The translations under genes and the position numbers were made by a program. Shown here piece by piece: positions 1 through 45,866 of a stretch of 64,000 nucleotides of DNA (its first letter is position 1; every line of letters begins with the position of its first letter). Below the pieces are notes generated by a model, which had not been told where the DNA came from, did not search any database, and was given only the letters and a program-made list of their open reading frames with translations. The stretch covers positions 5,074,701-5,138,700 of the forward strand of contig NC_135552.1 in the NCBI RefSeq assembly GCF_964340395.1. The letters are read 5' to 3'. The DNA is from Glandiceps talaboti (lineage: Eukaryota > Hemichordata > Enteropneusta > Spengelidae).

Positions 1-5
1 TTTCC

Positions 6-233
6 TTAGTTTTTGTATTCCCCTCTCGTTATTTTAGCTTGGATATCAGTCAGATGTCCGAATTTCAACTTCATGTCAACTTCTATGGACGTGGCATCTT
101 CGTTGGTCATATTTCTAGACGGGGAGGTTCGTTTTCCTTGACATCTTGTGAGTAATTTCTCTGCAGGCATTCGCTTGACTCCCGCATTCAGTAGAATCGT
201 GAGGAAGTCCTTCTCTGGGGAAGTTTGCCTTTT
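6..233 (-). other. Open frame of 75 codons, possible tail exon of the receptor
   Basis: A frame without stops runs on the minus strand to TAA at 8-6, with internal pieces such as KDFLTILLNAGVKRMPAE and SIEVDMKLKFGHLTDIQ. AG dinucleotides near 213-217 could act as acceptor, but the pyrimidine tract is short. It lies downstream of exon 16 on the same strand, so it could be a terminal exon of the receptor. I do not recognise the sequence. It could equally be chance. Confidence 0.22.
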
Positions 234-1378
234 TTAAGGGGAACTCGCTTTACTTCCAGGAAATTCGCTAAGCAGGCAAGAGGCTGACCAGTACCATTTG
301 GCCATGTTGACAAATGGGTTCGGATCTCCTCCATATTAAATCATTAATCAGCCAGTATTGTAGTGAAAGGATAAGCTACATATGAGATGATGTATGGAGT
401 ATGATTGGAACGTGGACATTATTAAATTAGGCCTTAGGGCCTAACTGCCTAATTCCAAAGCCATCTCCAGAGAGAGGCAGATGCTTACGGCTCAGTAGTA
501 AAAATCAAAGTCCTTCAAACATGCGACGCTATGGTCGTTACAATAATTAAATCACAATAAGTCACGCATATAGGAGCTGCGCTTCCTAAGATAACAATAG
601 GTTAGGCATACTTTTAAGCGTCATGGAAATGAAACAAAGGACACTAAACTTTAACTTGAATGACATTTCCAGACATACGATATTAGTGTACCTATTGTCT
701 TGACAACTATGTGGGCTACTGCTATACAAAATATTCATTTCATTGACTAGGTGTTTGGCGACATGTATAAGCAACGTCACATCAGAACCCCAACACAGTA
801 ATTACAAAGTCGTGACAAAGTAAAAAGCTAATAATATGTAAAATACACATTCAAATTGTACAACTGCACATCTGCCATTGTACTGTTAATGAACTGTATC
901 ATAATTTCAAATCTGTTATTATGTGTGGTCTCAACATGTCTAACTCCATAGCCATATAATAATAATAACAATAATAATAATTAATAAGTAATGGAGGTTC
1001 ATCGTAAATAGAAAACAAACGATTCGAATAATTTCATTTTGAGAGCGTAATGGCATAGATGCATATAGAAACCATTTTCGCAAACCAGAGCTGTTATTTC
1101 TTCCGCGATACTGGGAATGCGTCTTGAATTGGACGGTGCCGTAAAAAGAGGCTGTGGTTTACGAGGATGACAGAAACTGGATTGAATTTCACCTATTCAT
1201 GTTTGTTATACAAATTGTTACGTTTAAAGAATGGCCTCGTTTCATTATTTTTTTCAAGTTGTATTTTCCGACTTGACACATTCTTTCATAACTGCAAACT
1301 CTTTCTGATGAGTTCACTGGAATTCGTTGTCCCATGCCGTTGGTTTGATGGTATACAAGAAGATCTCTTGAAAGTACT
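234..1378. other. Non-coding stretch between element and window start
   Basis: Nothing convincing was seen apart from short A/T-rich simple sequence around 955-985 (ATAATAATA...). No ribozyme motif was found downstream of the Penelope-like frame here, where a 3' terminal module would be expected. Confidence 0.5.
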
Positions 1379-3589
1379 TTAACGAGTACCATTAGGTGGC
1401 GGAAGGGCACAACGACGTCTTATACGTGACAAGGTCGGCAACTTTCTATAAAAAAGAAGACAATATACAAAGAGTCGGCAAGAATGTGAGAGAACTTTCA
1501 AGTTCGTTGATTTGTCGGCAGTTATAATAAAATATTTTTCCCAGAGGCATAGTTGACATCGTTTGGTAACGTTAGAGTATGAGGAAGCCTGCTTGAGAAC
1601 TGACCAGTGTACGTCGTAATTAATGTTGCTGTCTTTTAGGTGCCAAATGTATTTACTGAGTGCAGTGTCTTTCTTCTTGTGATCAAGTTTAAATGAAGAC
1701 TTGTGGTTGTTAAACCTGCTTTTGAATTCTGTGTCACTAACGCCTATGTATGATTTGTGATCTTGGTTAGTGGTGACTGTTGCTTTGTAAACAACGCTTT
1801 TTATGAGGCATTTTCCTGCGAGAGGGCACTCCTTTGGTTTTCTGCAGTTACAGGTATTTTGTTGTGTTTGCTTAGCTTTTGAAAGTATGGCTTTATTATG
1901 ACCGCTGATTAATTTACCCATGTTGTCCATGCAACTATAGCTCACTTTAGTATTATTACGGTTGAAGATTTTATGCAGTACACTGGATATGGGGAAATGC
2001 TTGTCGATGAGGTTGAGAAATTTTCTACCGATGTTTGTTGAAACGTGTTTACTGTAAGGTGGGTTGAACCAAGTTATATTACGGCTGCGATTCCGCTTGC
2101 GTTGAGTGTGTCTTGTTTGGTCAAATTTGAGGGTGTGATTATATCCTGCTTCATTGAGTGCATCTTGGTAGGATGATGTAGTGGCGTCGAATAGTTGTTC
2201 ATCACTGGAAATGTTGGATAGTCGTTGGTTTACCGAGCTGGGTATGGTCTTAATTATGGCTTTAGGATGGTTTGATTTCTTGTTGACGTAGTGGGTGGTG
2301 TTATTTGGTTTTGTGTACGGTCGGTATGACTCGTCACGCAAGTTGAAAGTGACATCAAGGAAGTTGACAATTTTGATACCTTGGTCGGTGGTGATTCGAA
2401 GGCCGAGTTTCTTAAATTCTGAAGTTAGCTGCTTGGCTACTTTGTTGGCTTTCGATGGTGAATGGTTACGGAGTACAGCTAGGCCATCATCCCTGTATAA
2501 TCCTACCTCATTATCAAACATATGTTTGACTTTACTAAGTAAGTAGGTGCCTATAAGTTCGCAAGTTTCTGCTCCGTCATAGCAGCCCATAGTAATATCA
2601 AATAGGTAGGGCGGGTTAGACTTGTGCCATGGTGAATCATCGTGGAAAAGTAGGGTTTTCTTTGTATGCATAATTATTTCCTTTTCTTCGTTCTTGATAT
2701 CTGTAAAATTTGATGCGAAGTCAAGTGCTTCATCTAGAAGTTTCTGGGTGATTGATGGGTAGAATTCAACTACATCAAACGTGAGGAAAGAGCATGATTG
2801 CTTATTGGTAATAGATGTGAACCATTCAATGACAGAATTAGTGTTTTTCCATTGATGGGTATTAGTGGCCTTGATAATGTCCTTGTTAATGCGGTCGAGT
2901 ATGGTTTTACTTACAATTCCGATTTCACTTTTTGCGGGGTTGATTAGTCTACATTGAACGTGGTTGGGAAAGTTATCTTTGTGGTCCTTGATTGTAATGA
3001 ATGCTGGTTTCTGCGCAAGTGTCTCAATTCTGTCATCCAGTTGAAGTTTCTCTGCGATACATTTTGCTTCGGCATTGATTTGTCCGGTTTGTGAAGTGGA
3101 AGTCCTCCTGTATTTCGCTGTGGTATTGTCTTTTAACAGTTTTTCGTATTCTTCCTTCTGTAACTTGTAATGATTGTTAGTTTTGTCGGCTGGGATAAAC
3201 ATGTTTTCAGACTGTTTGATACATTTAGCATCTTTGCGTAGCTTATTTAAAAATTGACAATTGATGTTCCTAAATTTTATGTTCTCGATAACATGTAGCA
3301 GATCTTCTTCAAACTTAATCATTTCATCAATCTGGGGTGGTGTTTTTCTTGATTTAAAGCCGTAGGTTTCCTTCTGCTTAGGTTTGGCCTCTGGACGAAG
3401 GTAGAAGAAGGCTTTCCATCTCATTCTTTTTATCACGCTTTCAGTTTTCTCGATTAATCTTTTTGTGTACTCACGGTCATCTGGTAGTGGGATATTCTTC
3501 ATGGAGTATCGGAAGTTCACTCGTTCCATTATTGACAAAAGTAGGAGAGTGCTCAACAAATAGGAGCAATTAAATACATATAATTTCAT
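1379..3589 (-). mobile_element. Penelope-like retroelement ORF: reverse transcriptase + GIY-YIG endonuclease, uninterrupted
   Basis: A 736-codon frame with no internal stop. The reverse transcriptase has motif A SFLTFDVVEFYPSI, a motif B-like segment around GCYDGAETCELIG, and the catalytic YRDDGLAVL (motif C), typical of Penelope-like elements. A cysteine cluster (CNCRKPKECPLAGKC) precedes the GIY-YIG nuclease, seen as VVYKATV ... SYIGVSDTEFKSRFNNH, and a C-rich KRCQLCLWEKYF follows. The first codons (MKLYVF) lie in a terminal inverted repeat, so the biological start may be the Met of MERVNFRYSMKNIPLP, about 20 codons in. The element sits on the receptor's strand, below exon 16. The last ~20 residues (LPTLSRIRRRCALPPPNGTR) look unlike usual C-termini and may be read-through. 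Confidence 0.93.
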
Positions 3590-3607
3590 TCTTCTTTCGC
3601 CAAGTAG
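3577..3607 (+). repeat. Inverted repeat arm at the 5' edge of the Penelope-like element
   Basis: 31 bp, perfectly complementary to 3767-3797. The two arms enclose 159 bp that include an intact hammerhead motif. Such fold-back terminal modules are known for Penelope-like elements. Confidence 0.9.
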
Positions 3608-3678
3608 AGTGCTCGATCACCTTGGAGAGCTATCATACATAAAAATGAAAGAAGACGAGTCTGATATTACATAGTGGA

Positions 3679-3722
3679 ATTACACTACGGACCGTTTCAC
3701 CCGAAGGATCGTCAGGTGTAAT
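3679..3722 (-). ncRNA. Hammerhead ribozyme motif, sense to the Penelope-like ORF
   Basis: Read on the minus strand: stem I ATTACAC (3722-3716) pairs all seven bases with GTGTAAT (3685-3679). The core CTGACGA (3715-3709) fits CUGANGA. Stem II is CC/GG closed by UUCG. The core GAA follows at 3698-3696. Stem III is ACG/CGT with loop GTC. Cleavage is predicted after A at 3686. A three-pair stem III is the form described for Penelope-associated hammerheads. It lies about 90 bp upstream of the ORF on the same strand. Confidence 0.85.
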
Positions 3723-3766
3723 AGTGTGGTTTAATAATATTCGTTAGTTATACATAGTTATACATC

Positions 3767-4021
<255 letters not shown>

Positions 4022-4132
4022 CATTATACGTTGGGAACAAAATTTATGAAGGTCCGTGCCTTTACACAGGTCAGAATAAAGCCACACACGCAACGCGTGT
4101 ACCACTAGCGCAGCTACAATACGTTTCTATAC

Positions 4133-38166
<34,034 letters not shown>

Positions 38167-38329
38167 TGTAATCTGGTCAACATGTACCAGCCGATGGACA
38201 AGTATGAGACTGTTGTCTGATTTTAAGGATACAAATATATCTATCTTTAATTCAGCGTGGTTTTGATTCGTCGAATTCTGTGTAGGGAGGGAAAGCGTAT
38301 GCGTAGCAATGCAAGTTTTCAAAACATAA

Positions 38330-39075
38330 GGGAGTCTTCAGTAATTACAAGGGGGAGGGCTGGGGAAAATCAGGCCCGGGTTGTTTTGTAAAATGTGACC
38401 CTCCCCCTATTCCGTCGTGCTAAAAAGTGACCCGCCCTTTCTCTAAAATATTACCTGTTAAAATATATCAAAACATTTAAATACTGTCTGACATTGAACA
38501 TGTCTCTAGTCTCAGAATCTATGGTTTAAAGGAAATAATCCCACCGCTTCCACCACGTTGAAAGTGTTAAAAGCATTGGTTATTTTTCCCAATTATCTAC
38601 CACCACAAAACATTTATGTGAATGCACTGTTCACTGCATGCCACATGGTTGTTAAATGACGATGTGATGCTATGGTCTGATAGTATGCTAACTAATCCTA
38701 ACCCGTAATGTACGGTAACATTGGTGGTTACAAGAATGCTATAATAGAAAAATTAAAGTGAAACATGTTTTGAGTACCTCGTATCCCTAGCTAAGAACAA
38801 TGCAAAATACAGTGTTAACAATCAAAATAATACTATTTTTGAGGGGCCTCTAAGTGCACCCACTGGCTATATTGCATGGAGTCTGCATACAACTATGCAT
38901 AGATGCCCAAATCACAAAATAAAGCTAAGTTAAACAATACAGTTAGTCAAAGTAAAATATGACCCTCCCCTAATCCCATTGTCTAAAATATGGTCCTGCC
39001 CTAGAACCGATTTGAAAAAGAAATTACCCCCTCTAATTCCCAGCTCCCCCCGCCTCGTAATTGCTGAAGGCTCCC
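38330..39075. mobile_element. 746-bp DNA element just upstream of receptor exon 1
   Basis: Ends GGGAGTCTTCAGTAATTAC (38330 on) and GTAATTGCTGAAGGCTCCC (to 39075) are inverted with few mismatches. TAA flanks both sides (38327-38329, 39076-39078). The subterminal part is also inverted (TGACCCTCCCCCTA-like blocks at 38396 and 38960). Non-coding. Confidence 0.78.
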
Positions 39076-39078
39076 TAA

Positions 39079-41929
39079 TCACTTTCACGAATTTGCAAAT
39101 TAGAGACACTTCACGTTATATGTTGCTGAAGTATGTAGCTCTCCGCTCATCATCAATTTACCTCAAGGTATAGGTTTTCGTCAGTACCAAATTAAATGGT
39201 GCCGAAATCAAATTATTTCATAAGCAGACACTTTTCTCTTTCCACGACTATGGCATCAATGTTATATGTTCGACAGTACTGTATTCCAATATGTCGTTAT
39301 CCGTGATGTACAGAATAAAAAGCACTTACATTTTTTTTACCTTCGTTTCAATATTCTCTCTTTGCAATTGGCTTTAAGTAATGCCATACATGTATAGACC
39401 TGCTCAGTTAATGACGTCCATATATTTTGCATTTGCCCATTGTTTTTCCCATGACATATTGACACCCTTGGTAAGAACGAAATATTAAACTAGTCTTCTT
39501 AATATGTCAATTGTTTCGGTTCAAAGAAAGTCATTTTTCAACAATGGTTTATAAGATTTAGTTGTCATGTCATGTAAGAGAAACGATGAATGCATATGCA
39601 AAAGTAGGTACATGCATTGTCGGTACATACATATCAGTTTTGTTTTGTTTTGCAGTGTCCAAGACATGCACATAAACCCCACAGTGCATGTACAGCGAAA
39701 GCACCATACCTTGTGCATGCACATACAACTATGTATGTTCCAACTGACACTAAAGTAAAACTAATACATATACACCCTCGACCAATCATCTGTTACTGCC
39801 ATATAAATGTTTGTATTTCAATAACGTCGGAATATAGAACCCGGTGTCAATTGTTACTTTTAGTTTCACGAAACAGCGGTTCTTTTCACGTCTTTGGGGT
39901 AGAAAATACTCAGATAACATGTATACCAAGTACATGTCACGGTTAATAATTTCATAATACATATCAAATACTCAAATCCCAGTATCACTCTTTATTGAAA
40001 ATACTTTTTTTTTTCATGATTAAAGACAATAATTATTGCTACTTCATTTTGTCACAGATGACATATTCATAATTTTAGTAAATTCAATACTGTAAATATA
40101 TCATGCCTTACTTCAACTTAACCGTTAGCAGACTCTCTTAAGGACATGGAATTTAGGTAACACAAGATTCTAAGGGTATTTGTGACTGAAAGACGACAAA
40201 GACGACAGTCTTCATTTCACACATAACTAGAATTCATATTAACCATTTATCAATGTTATTGGGAATAGTCATTAGGGCATAGCAACTCCTCCTCAAAACT
40301 TACTGTGGTTTGCATTTATTATTCAGCCATACACTTGTCTTATGTACATTTGAATAATGGTGAGAATAAAGATAGTTTACACTTGGGACAGAGGCACGGC
40401 AGCACTTTGGAGGAAGTCAATGAACGAGGCTAGATGCCGAGTGCTTGGTTCGAACCTGAATCTTTATGTAGTCTGAGTTAATTCATTTAGTGCAAATGAT
40501 CTCGGTACGCAAGATGTGAGATGTGAGAATGACCAGAATGTAGTTACATGATCTGTCAGCTGAGTGCGGAAGACACAAAGTAACATGGATGGAGAACTAA
40601 CGGTAAACACCGTATCATTTCATGAGACCTGCTTTTTCGTTTGAGACTCGCATCCGTCACAAATATTTTACCTGGTCAGTTCTATAAATCTGTACAACCT
40701 AGCTCAAGTTCATAGTGCACTGATCAGAGTATATTTCGTTTTAAAACAGAAACTTGATCTGGGACGAAATAAGTCTTGTCTGATTGACAAAGGTATGCAA
40801 TGACACAAACCAGCAGAACCGGGTCACAGTAGCTTGGCCAGGGTCAAAACCTTATATTATTATATAACTGTGTCGGCCAGGGTCGAAATTATAGGTCTCT
40901 GACCAATACCGTTATTTCTATGTTCATTACTGTAATTGACCTATTTCACAAACTAAACTGGTCAATGAGATATATTTCACCTAATCAAATATATTTTTCT
41001 AATCTAGGTTTTAAATGTCTATGGGATGGGCATTAGTCAACCTTTGTATATATGGTCCGTCTGTATGGACTGTGTCTATCAATCTGTGAATGTTTTATTT
41101 CAACAGCTACTGCATCTAAACAAACTAATCAAGTTTGAACCAGCTTTGGAAAATGCTTCCAATTATTAACAAACTTGATCTAACCACAAATAGTTGGTTA
41201 TATGGTAAACGCAATGTCATAAACTTATTTAATATTAATGGTGTTTGGAGTTCCCTTCCGTTTATTACTACTGACCACTATACGAAAAATCAAATTTACC
41301 CACCTTTACCCAACCTTTACCCTCCCTGTGACCCACCTTACTACCATCTCGTGCCAATTCGTCTCATACTCACCACATTTACACATCCTCTGCTAAGATT
41401 TACCCAGGTGGAAAGACATGGTCAAATAGGATTTTTCGTATAGTGGACAGTACTATGTTTTAAAGTGAAGATTCAGTTCCAGTTTTTTTTGTGTGTGTGC
41501 AACGATTTGAGGGGGTCTATATTTTTCTTGCCTCGGTCTTTTGAAAAACACCGCTGCCTGCAATTTCAGTCCAGTCCATTAATTTAATTTAATTCTTAAA
41601 AGAAACGCGCTACACTACGTCTCAGCACATTGTACAACATCTACGCAAACACAGGAAAAAAAGGCACCAATAAAATGTCTCAAAAGAAAGGACATAAATG
41701 ACTTTATAAAGTTGCTTGCTAGTTAAAAGTTCTTTCAAATACGAAGGATGGAAATTCAGAAGACGGCTAGTGAATTAAAACAAATCATTCATTAAATAGC
41801 GTCACACATTAACTGTCCTTCAGCGACCCTGGCAACTCAATTTGAAATCATTAAATTGCCATGAGAGCCAGCTACATATACCATATGATATTCATAATAG
41901 TACTTCTATGCTGAGGATATTTGTGAATG

Positions 41930-41963
<34 letters not shown>

Positions 41964-42895
41964 TGTATGTATGTATGTATGTCCGTGGGTGTGTTATTTA
42001 CTCAGATAATGTTATTTATATTGTATATTACAGATAGTGCATTTTGTTGTTAATATTATTTTATCGTCTCCTAACATTATAGGAATTGATAATTTGAAAA
42101 GAATTCCATTATCCAGTTGCTGAAAAAATTAGATTACACGATTAAAAAGTGTGCCCAAAGTCGATAGAATTTCCTTCGGAAGGTGTGCATTTCTTAATAT
42201 TTTTTTTTCTTAATAACGTTCTTCACATTAAAATACCACACATAATGACACATTATTGTCTAAGAATCACTTAATTCCTATCAATATATTCTGCTCATAC
42301 ATTTGGCATAGACAGATAATTGATTTTATATTGGTCATGTCCCACTATTGATTTCAACCAATCTAAAGTCAGTATTGCAATAGAATCTTAAATTTCATAT
42401 ATTATTAAAGTTTTGAGGGAAATAAGTTGTTGAAATAAAATAAATGTTGAAGTAGTCGTGATATAGCAATAACTCATAAAGTTCAATTAAAGCCACACTT
42501 ATTTCGCTATTTCTCTAGTCGATTTAGTGAATATTTTTCCGACGGTCAGAAATTAATGTACGACATGGTTTTATACAAAACCCACCGTTCTATGTCCCAT
42601 AGTATACATCCTCAGACTAATATAGTGGTGTGACAAAAACTCACCGTTCTAGGTACTATACTATAAATCCTCAGACTAATATAGTGGTATGATATAAAAC
42701 CATATTTAAATCTTATTTATATATATCTCGCATTTAATAAACTATTAGCCAATCATAAAAAAAAAATATTTTTAAAGTTTTGAATGTGAAAAATATAAGT
42801 ACCGGTAGATCAAAGTTCAACAAAATGACATCATTTTGAGCTCTTACAGCTTAATACTTAATGAATTTTATATGTGTGCCCAGTTGCCAGAGTAG

Positions 42896-42937
<42 letters not shown>

Positions 42938-43571
42938 GGGGGGGGGGTTAACTTGCAAAGCGAGTTATATATTTTGTTTTGTTTTGCAGATTACACCTCA
43001 GAAAGGTGTCCTGATAACATATCTTACGGGTGCCACTCACATTTCATTATATTGAAGACTATACATGTACTTGGGCATTTCATTATATTAATTTTGGATT
43101 TTGATGAATGTGCCCATTTCTGGCAATTTCTAGCTTTTTTGAAATATGACCCTCTTTTTTCTTTGCACATTTGAATTCATTGCTATATATACTCTATACA
43201 CATGCAGAGTTTTGTTTGGAATATATGGCTAAAATGAAACTCCTTAAAGCATTCATTATTAACATCTAAAGATGGTTCGGAAGAAAGAGTGATGTGCATA
43301 CCATTGGAATGAACATTATGGACCATCTTAAAACAGCATCGAGTACCACTACTGCTAGGTTGGAGCACTGTTAAATTCTTTGTATTTCGATTTGCCACTA
43401 ACTTATCGCATTAATTCTGAAGTATATGTGTGTAAAATGTTACGCTATGTATATATTTATTAGGAATGGCGTTGGGATTAACCCTTAGATGCCAAATATG
43501 AAATCTGTCGGAAGAGTGCATGTGTCGAATGTTGGGTTCTTCAAGATTGAATATCACGCTATCTTGGTTCT
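39079..43571. other. No gene seen; simple repeats
   Basis: Contains (ATGT)n at about 41930-41983, a poly(T)-poly(G) tract at 42900-42948, and a ~75-bp tandem duplication at about 42575-42700 (CCTCAGACTAATATAGTGGT twice). Otherwise unremarkable AT-rich sequence. Confidence 0.6.
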
Positions 43572-43619
43572 TTAATATTTGTCTACTTGTTGCAGACACT
43601 TGTATGAATTGTCCAAATT
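43572..43619 (-). CDS. Possible terminal exon partner
   Basis: After the acceptor TTTACCATCAG: NLDNSYKCLQQVDKY then TAA. It is in phase 0 with the exon at 45061-44912. Only splice signals and the extra cysteine support it. Confidence 0.25.
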   Translation of the reverse strand, partial: NLDNSYKCLQQVDKY

Positions 43620-44333
43620 CTGATGGTAAATATGAGTACCAAGTCAAATAATAATAATTCCACACGTTTTCCTAATTTCAGACATTGCTAATTTAAAAAA
43701 AGAAGATTTAATGCATGTTCGTTATTCATTATTGATCACTGACGCTATTTACATGCGACATAATTCACAGTTGCCCACTACACGTTGCTGTGAAATTAAG
43801 CTTTACTTAAGAATCAAGTTGCGTATACGTAATATCTGACAAAATTCATTAAACAAATCCTGTACGTTATCAAGGCAACAAAAGGGTACTATGATTGAGC
43901 ACTAACTTATTAATAGGTTCCAATTATTACTGTATGATTTCCACCCCAAAATATAATTAAACTTCCTTTCAATGTATTTCCCTTTTTATCACATCCGTTT
44001 TTAACAATGGTAACCTCTGGTCAACATTTCACATAAGATTTATAAGCAATGAATAATCACTTTAGCAATACCTATGAATTTCTAATGAAGTGTTCGTTTG
44101 TGTACTGCAGAAGCAAATCACTAGAAATGATAATGGATTCTGTGTTCAATATTTTATATCACATTAATCGACATCCGTGTATAATCTTTAGAAGACGAAT
44201 CCTCTATCCACATCTTTACAGATAATGTATTGAATTACCCTTTATGCAAAATATGAAAAGCGAACTTTAATCTTCGTATAGTAGTATGAACACATTGCTT
44301 TAAGATAGTAAAAAAGTGGTGTATTCATTTGGT

Positions 44334-44419
44334 AAAGTTTACGAGGTTTTTGTTTGAAAATCAATAAAGACTGATTAAATATAAAAAAAAAAAAAAAAAA
44401 AAAAAAAAGTTTACGAGGT
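44334..44419 (+). mobile_element. Micro-insertion with poly(A) tail and 14-bp target duplication
   Basis: AAAGTTTACGAGGT at 44334-44347 is repeated at 44406-44419. Between them are 58 bases: about 36 of unique sequence with a polyadenylation signal AATAAA (44363-44368), then a run of A. This is the mark of LINE-machinery retroposition of an extremely 5'-truncated mRNA or retroelement. Confidence 0.85.
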
Positions 44420-44911
44420 ATAAGGAGTGGTGTATTTTTCAAAAATATATTTTATTCATACTCTGTGATTTAATCTACCTGCAGTTGATAGACTCCATCA
44501 CCCATCTGAACATGTTAATTAAAGGTCACTTATGTATTGATTAATCATAACCTACTTCTGTAAGTCTCATATTAATTATTGCGAAGCAGTCTGGCGTATT
44601 AGTTGTACTTAAAGCAGCTTGGATGCAAATATTTTCTTCCATTCCCATCAGTAAAACTCCGATCGTAATGCTTATTCATGGAACTCTCTCAAATAACAAA
44701 ATTGTATAAATATATGAAACACTAACTTATCTGAGAGGCATATTCGATTTGGTAAGAAGGTATTACTGTTCATAGTCGAAGCACATGTACAAACATGGTT
44801 TACTATACAATCTTTGAAATATGTAGACCCTACCAATAGTTGGCGTAAGTATCCAATGAAGTTAATTTTAGAGAATAGCATATTACCATTCCACAAACGC
44901 TCATATTTTAC

Positions 44912-45061
44912 CTGCCTCTGCCTTTGTAATGTTTTTATGTAAGCTAGACTTTCTCCGTATTTGTTAACAAAACCGTAATCTTTGCGACATATAAATGCAC
45001 GCTTTAATTGGACAACTTCACAGGCACTAAACTCTTGCTGGCACTCAGACGATGTTCCCAT
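44912..45061 (-). CDS. Possible exon of a small cysteine-rich protein
   Basis: 50 codons, MGTSSECQQEFSACEVVQ, LKRAFICRKDYGFVNKYG, ESLAYIKTLQRQRQ. It is preceded by an acceptor-like TTGGCAG and followed by donor-like GTAAAA. Cysteine spacing C-x6-C-x10-C looks like a compact disulfide domain. I do not recognise the family. If spliced in phase to 43619-43572 it gains a fourth cysteine and a stop. No signal-peptide exon was found upstream. Confidence 0.3.
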
Positions 45062-45464
45062 CTGCCAATTTTGACCACGAAAACAATTTGTTTACGAGGA
45101 ACATTATCTTATAATCTGAGTTTATTCATGTTGTTTTAACATCCTTAAACAAATTGTTATTATCACAATACTTTCCTTTATTCAGTCAAAGAAAACACGA
45201 GTGTCCTGAAGAGCACTGGATCACGTGGTTTTTCAGACTGAATGAAGAAGGATAATTTGAAATGACAAGTTATACCTCCTCGTGTAATATAACACTTCGA
45301 TTCCAAACAGATGAAATACTGTTCAAGTCAACACAGTAGTTGAATTTAAAAAAAAACATTGTTTCAAGTCGAACTATTTTTACAATGAACTACATAGTTC
45401 AGTTTTGAGTAGACGTTGGTTTTTTATGTATTCTGATATGCTTATAGATCATAGTCACGTCTGT

Positions 45465-45866
<402 letters not shown>

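Noticed and set aside
43183-43665. 71- and 84-codon minus-strand frames as exons of a larger gene
   Set aside because: No recognisable domain and no good donor sites; only the short alternative frame at 43619-43572 was kept, at low confidence.
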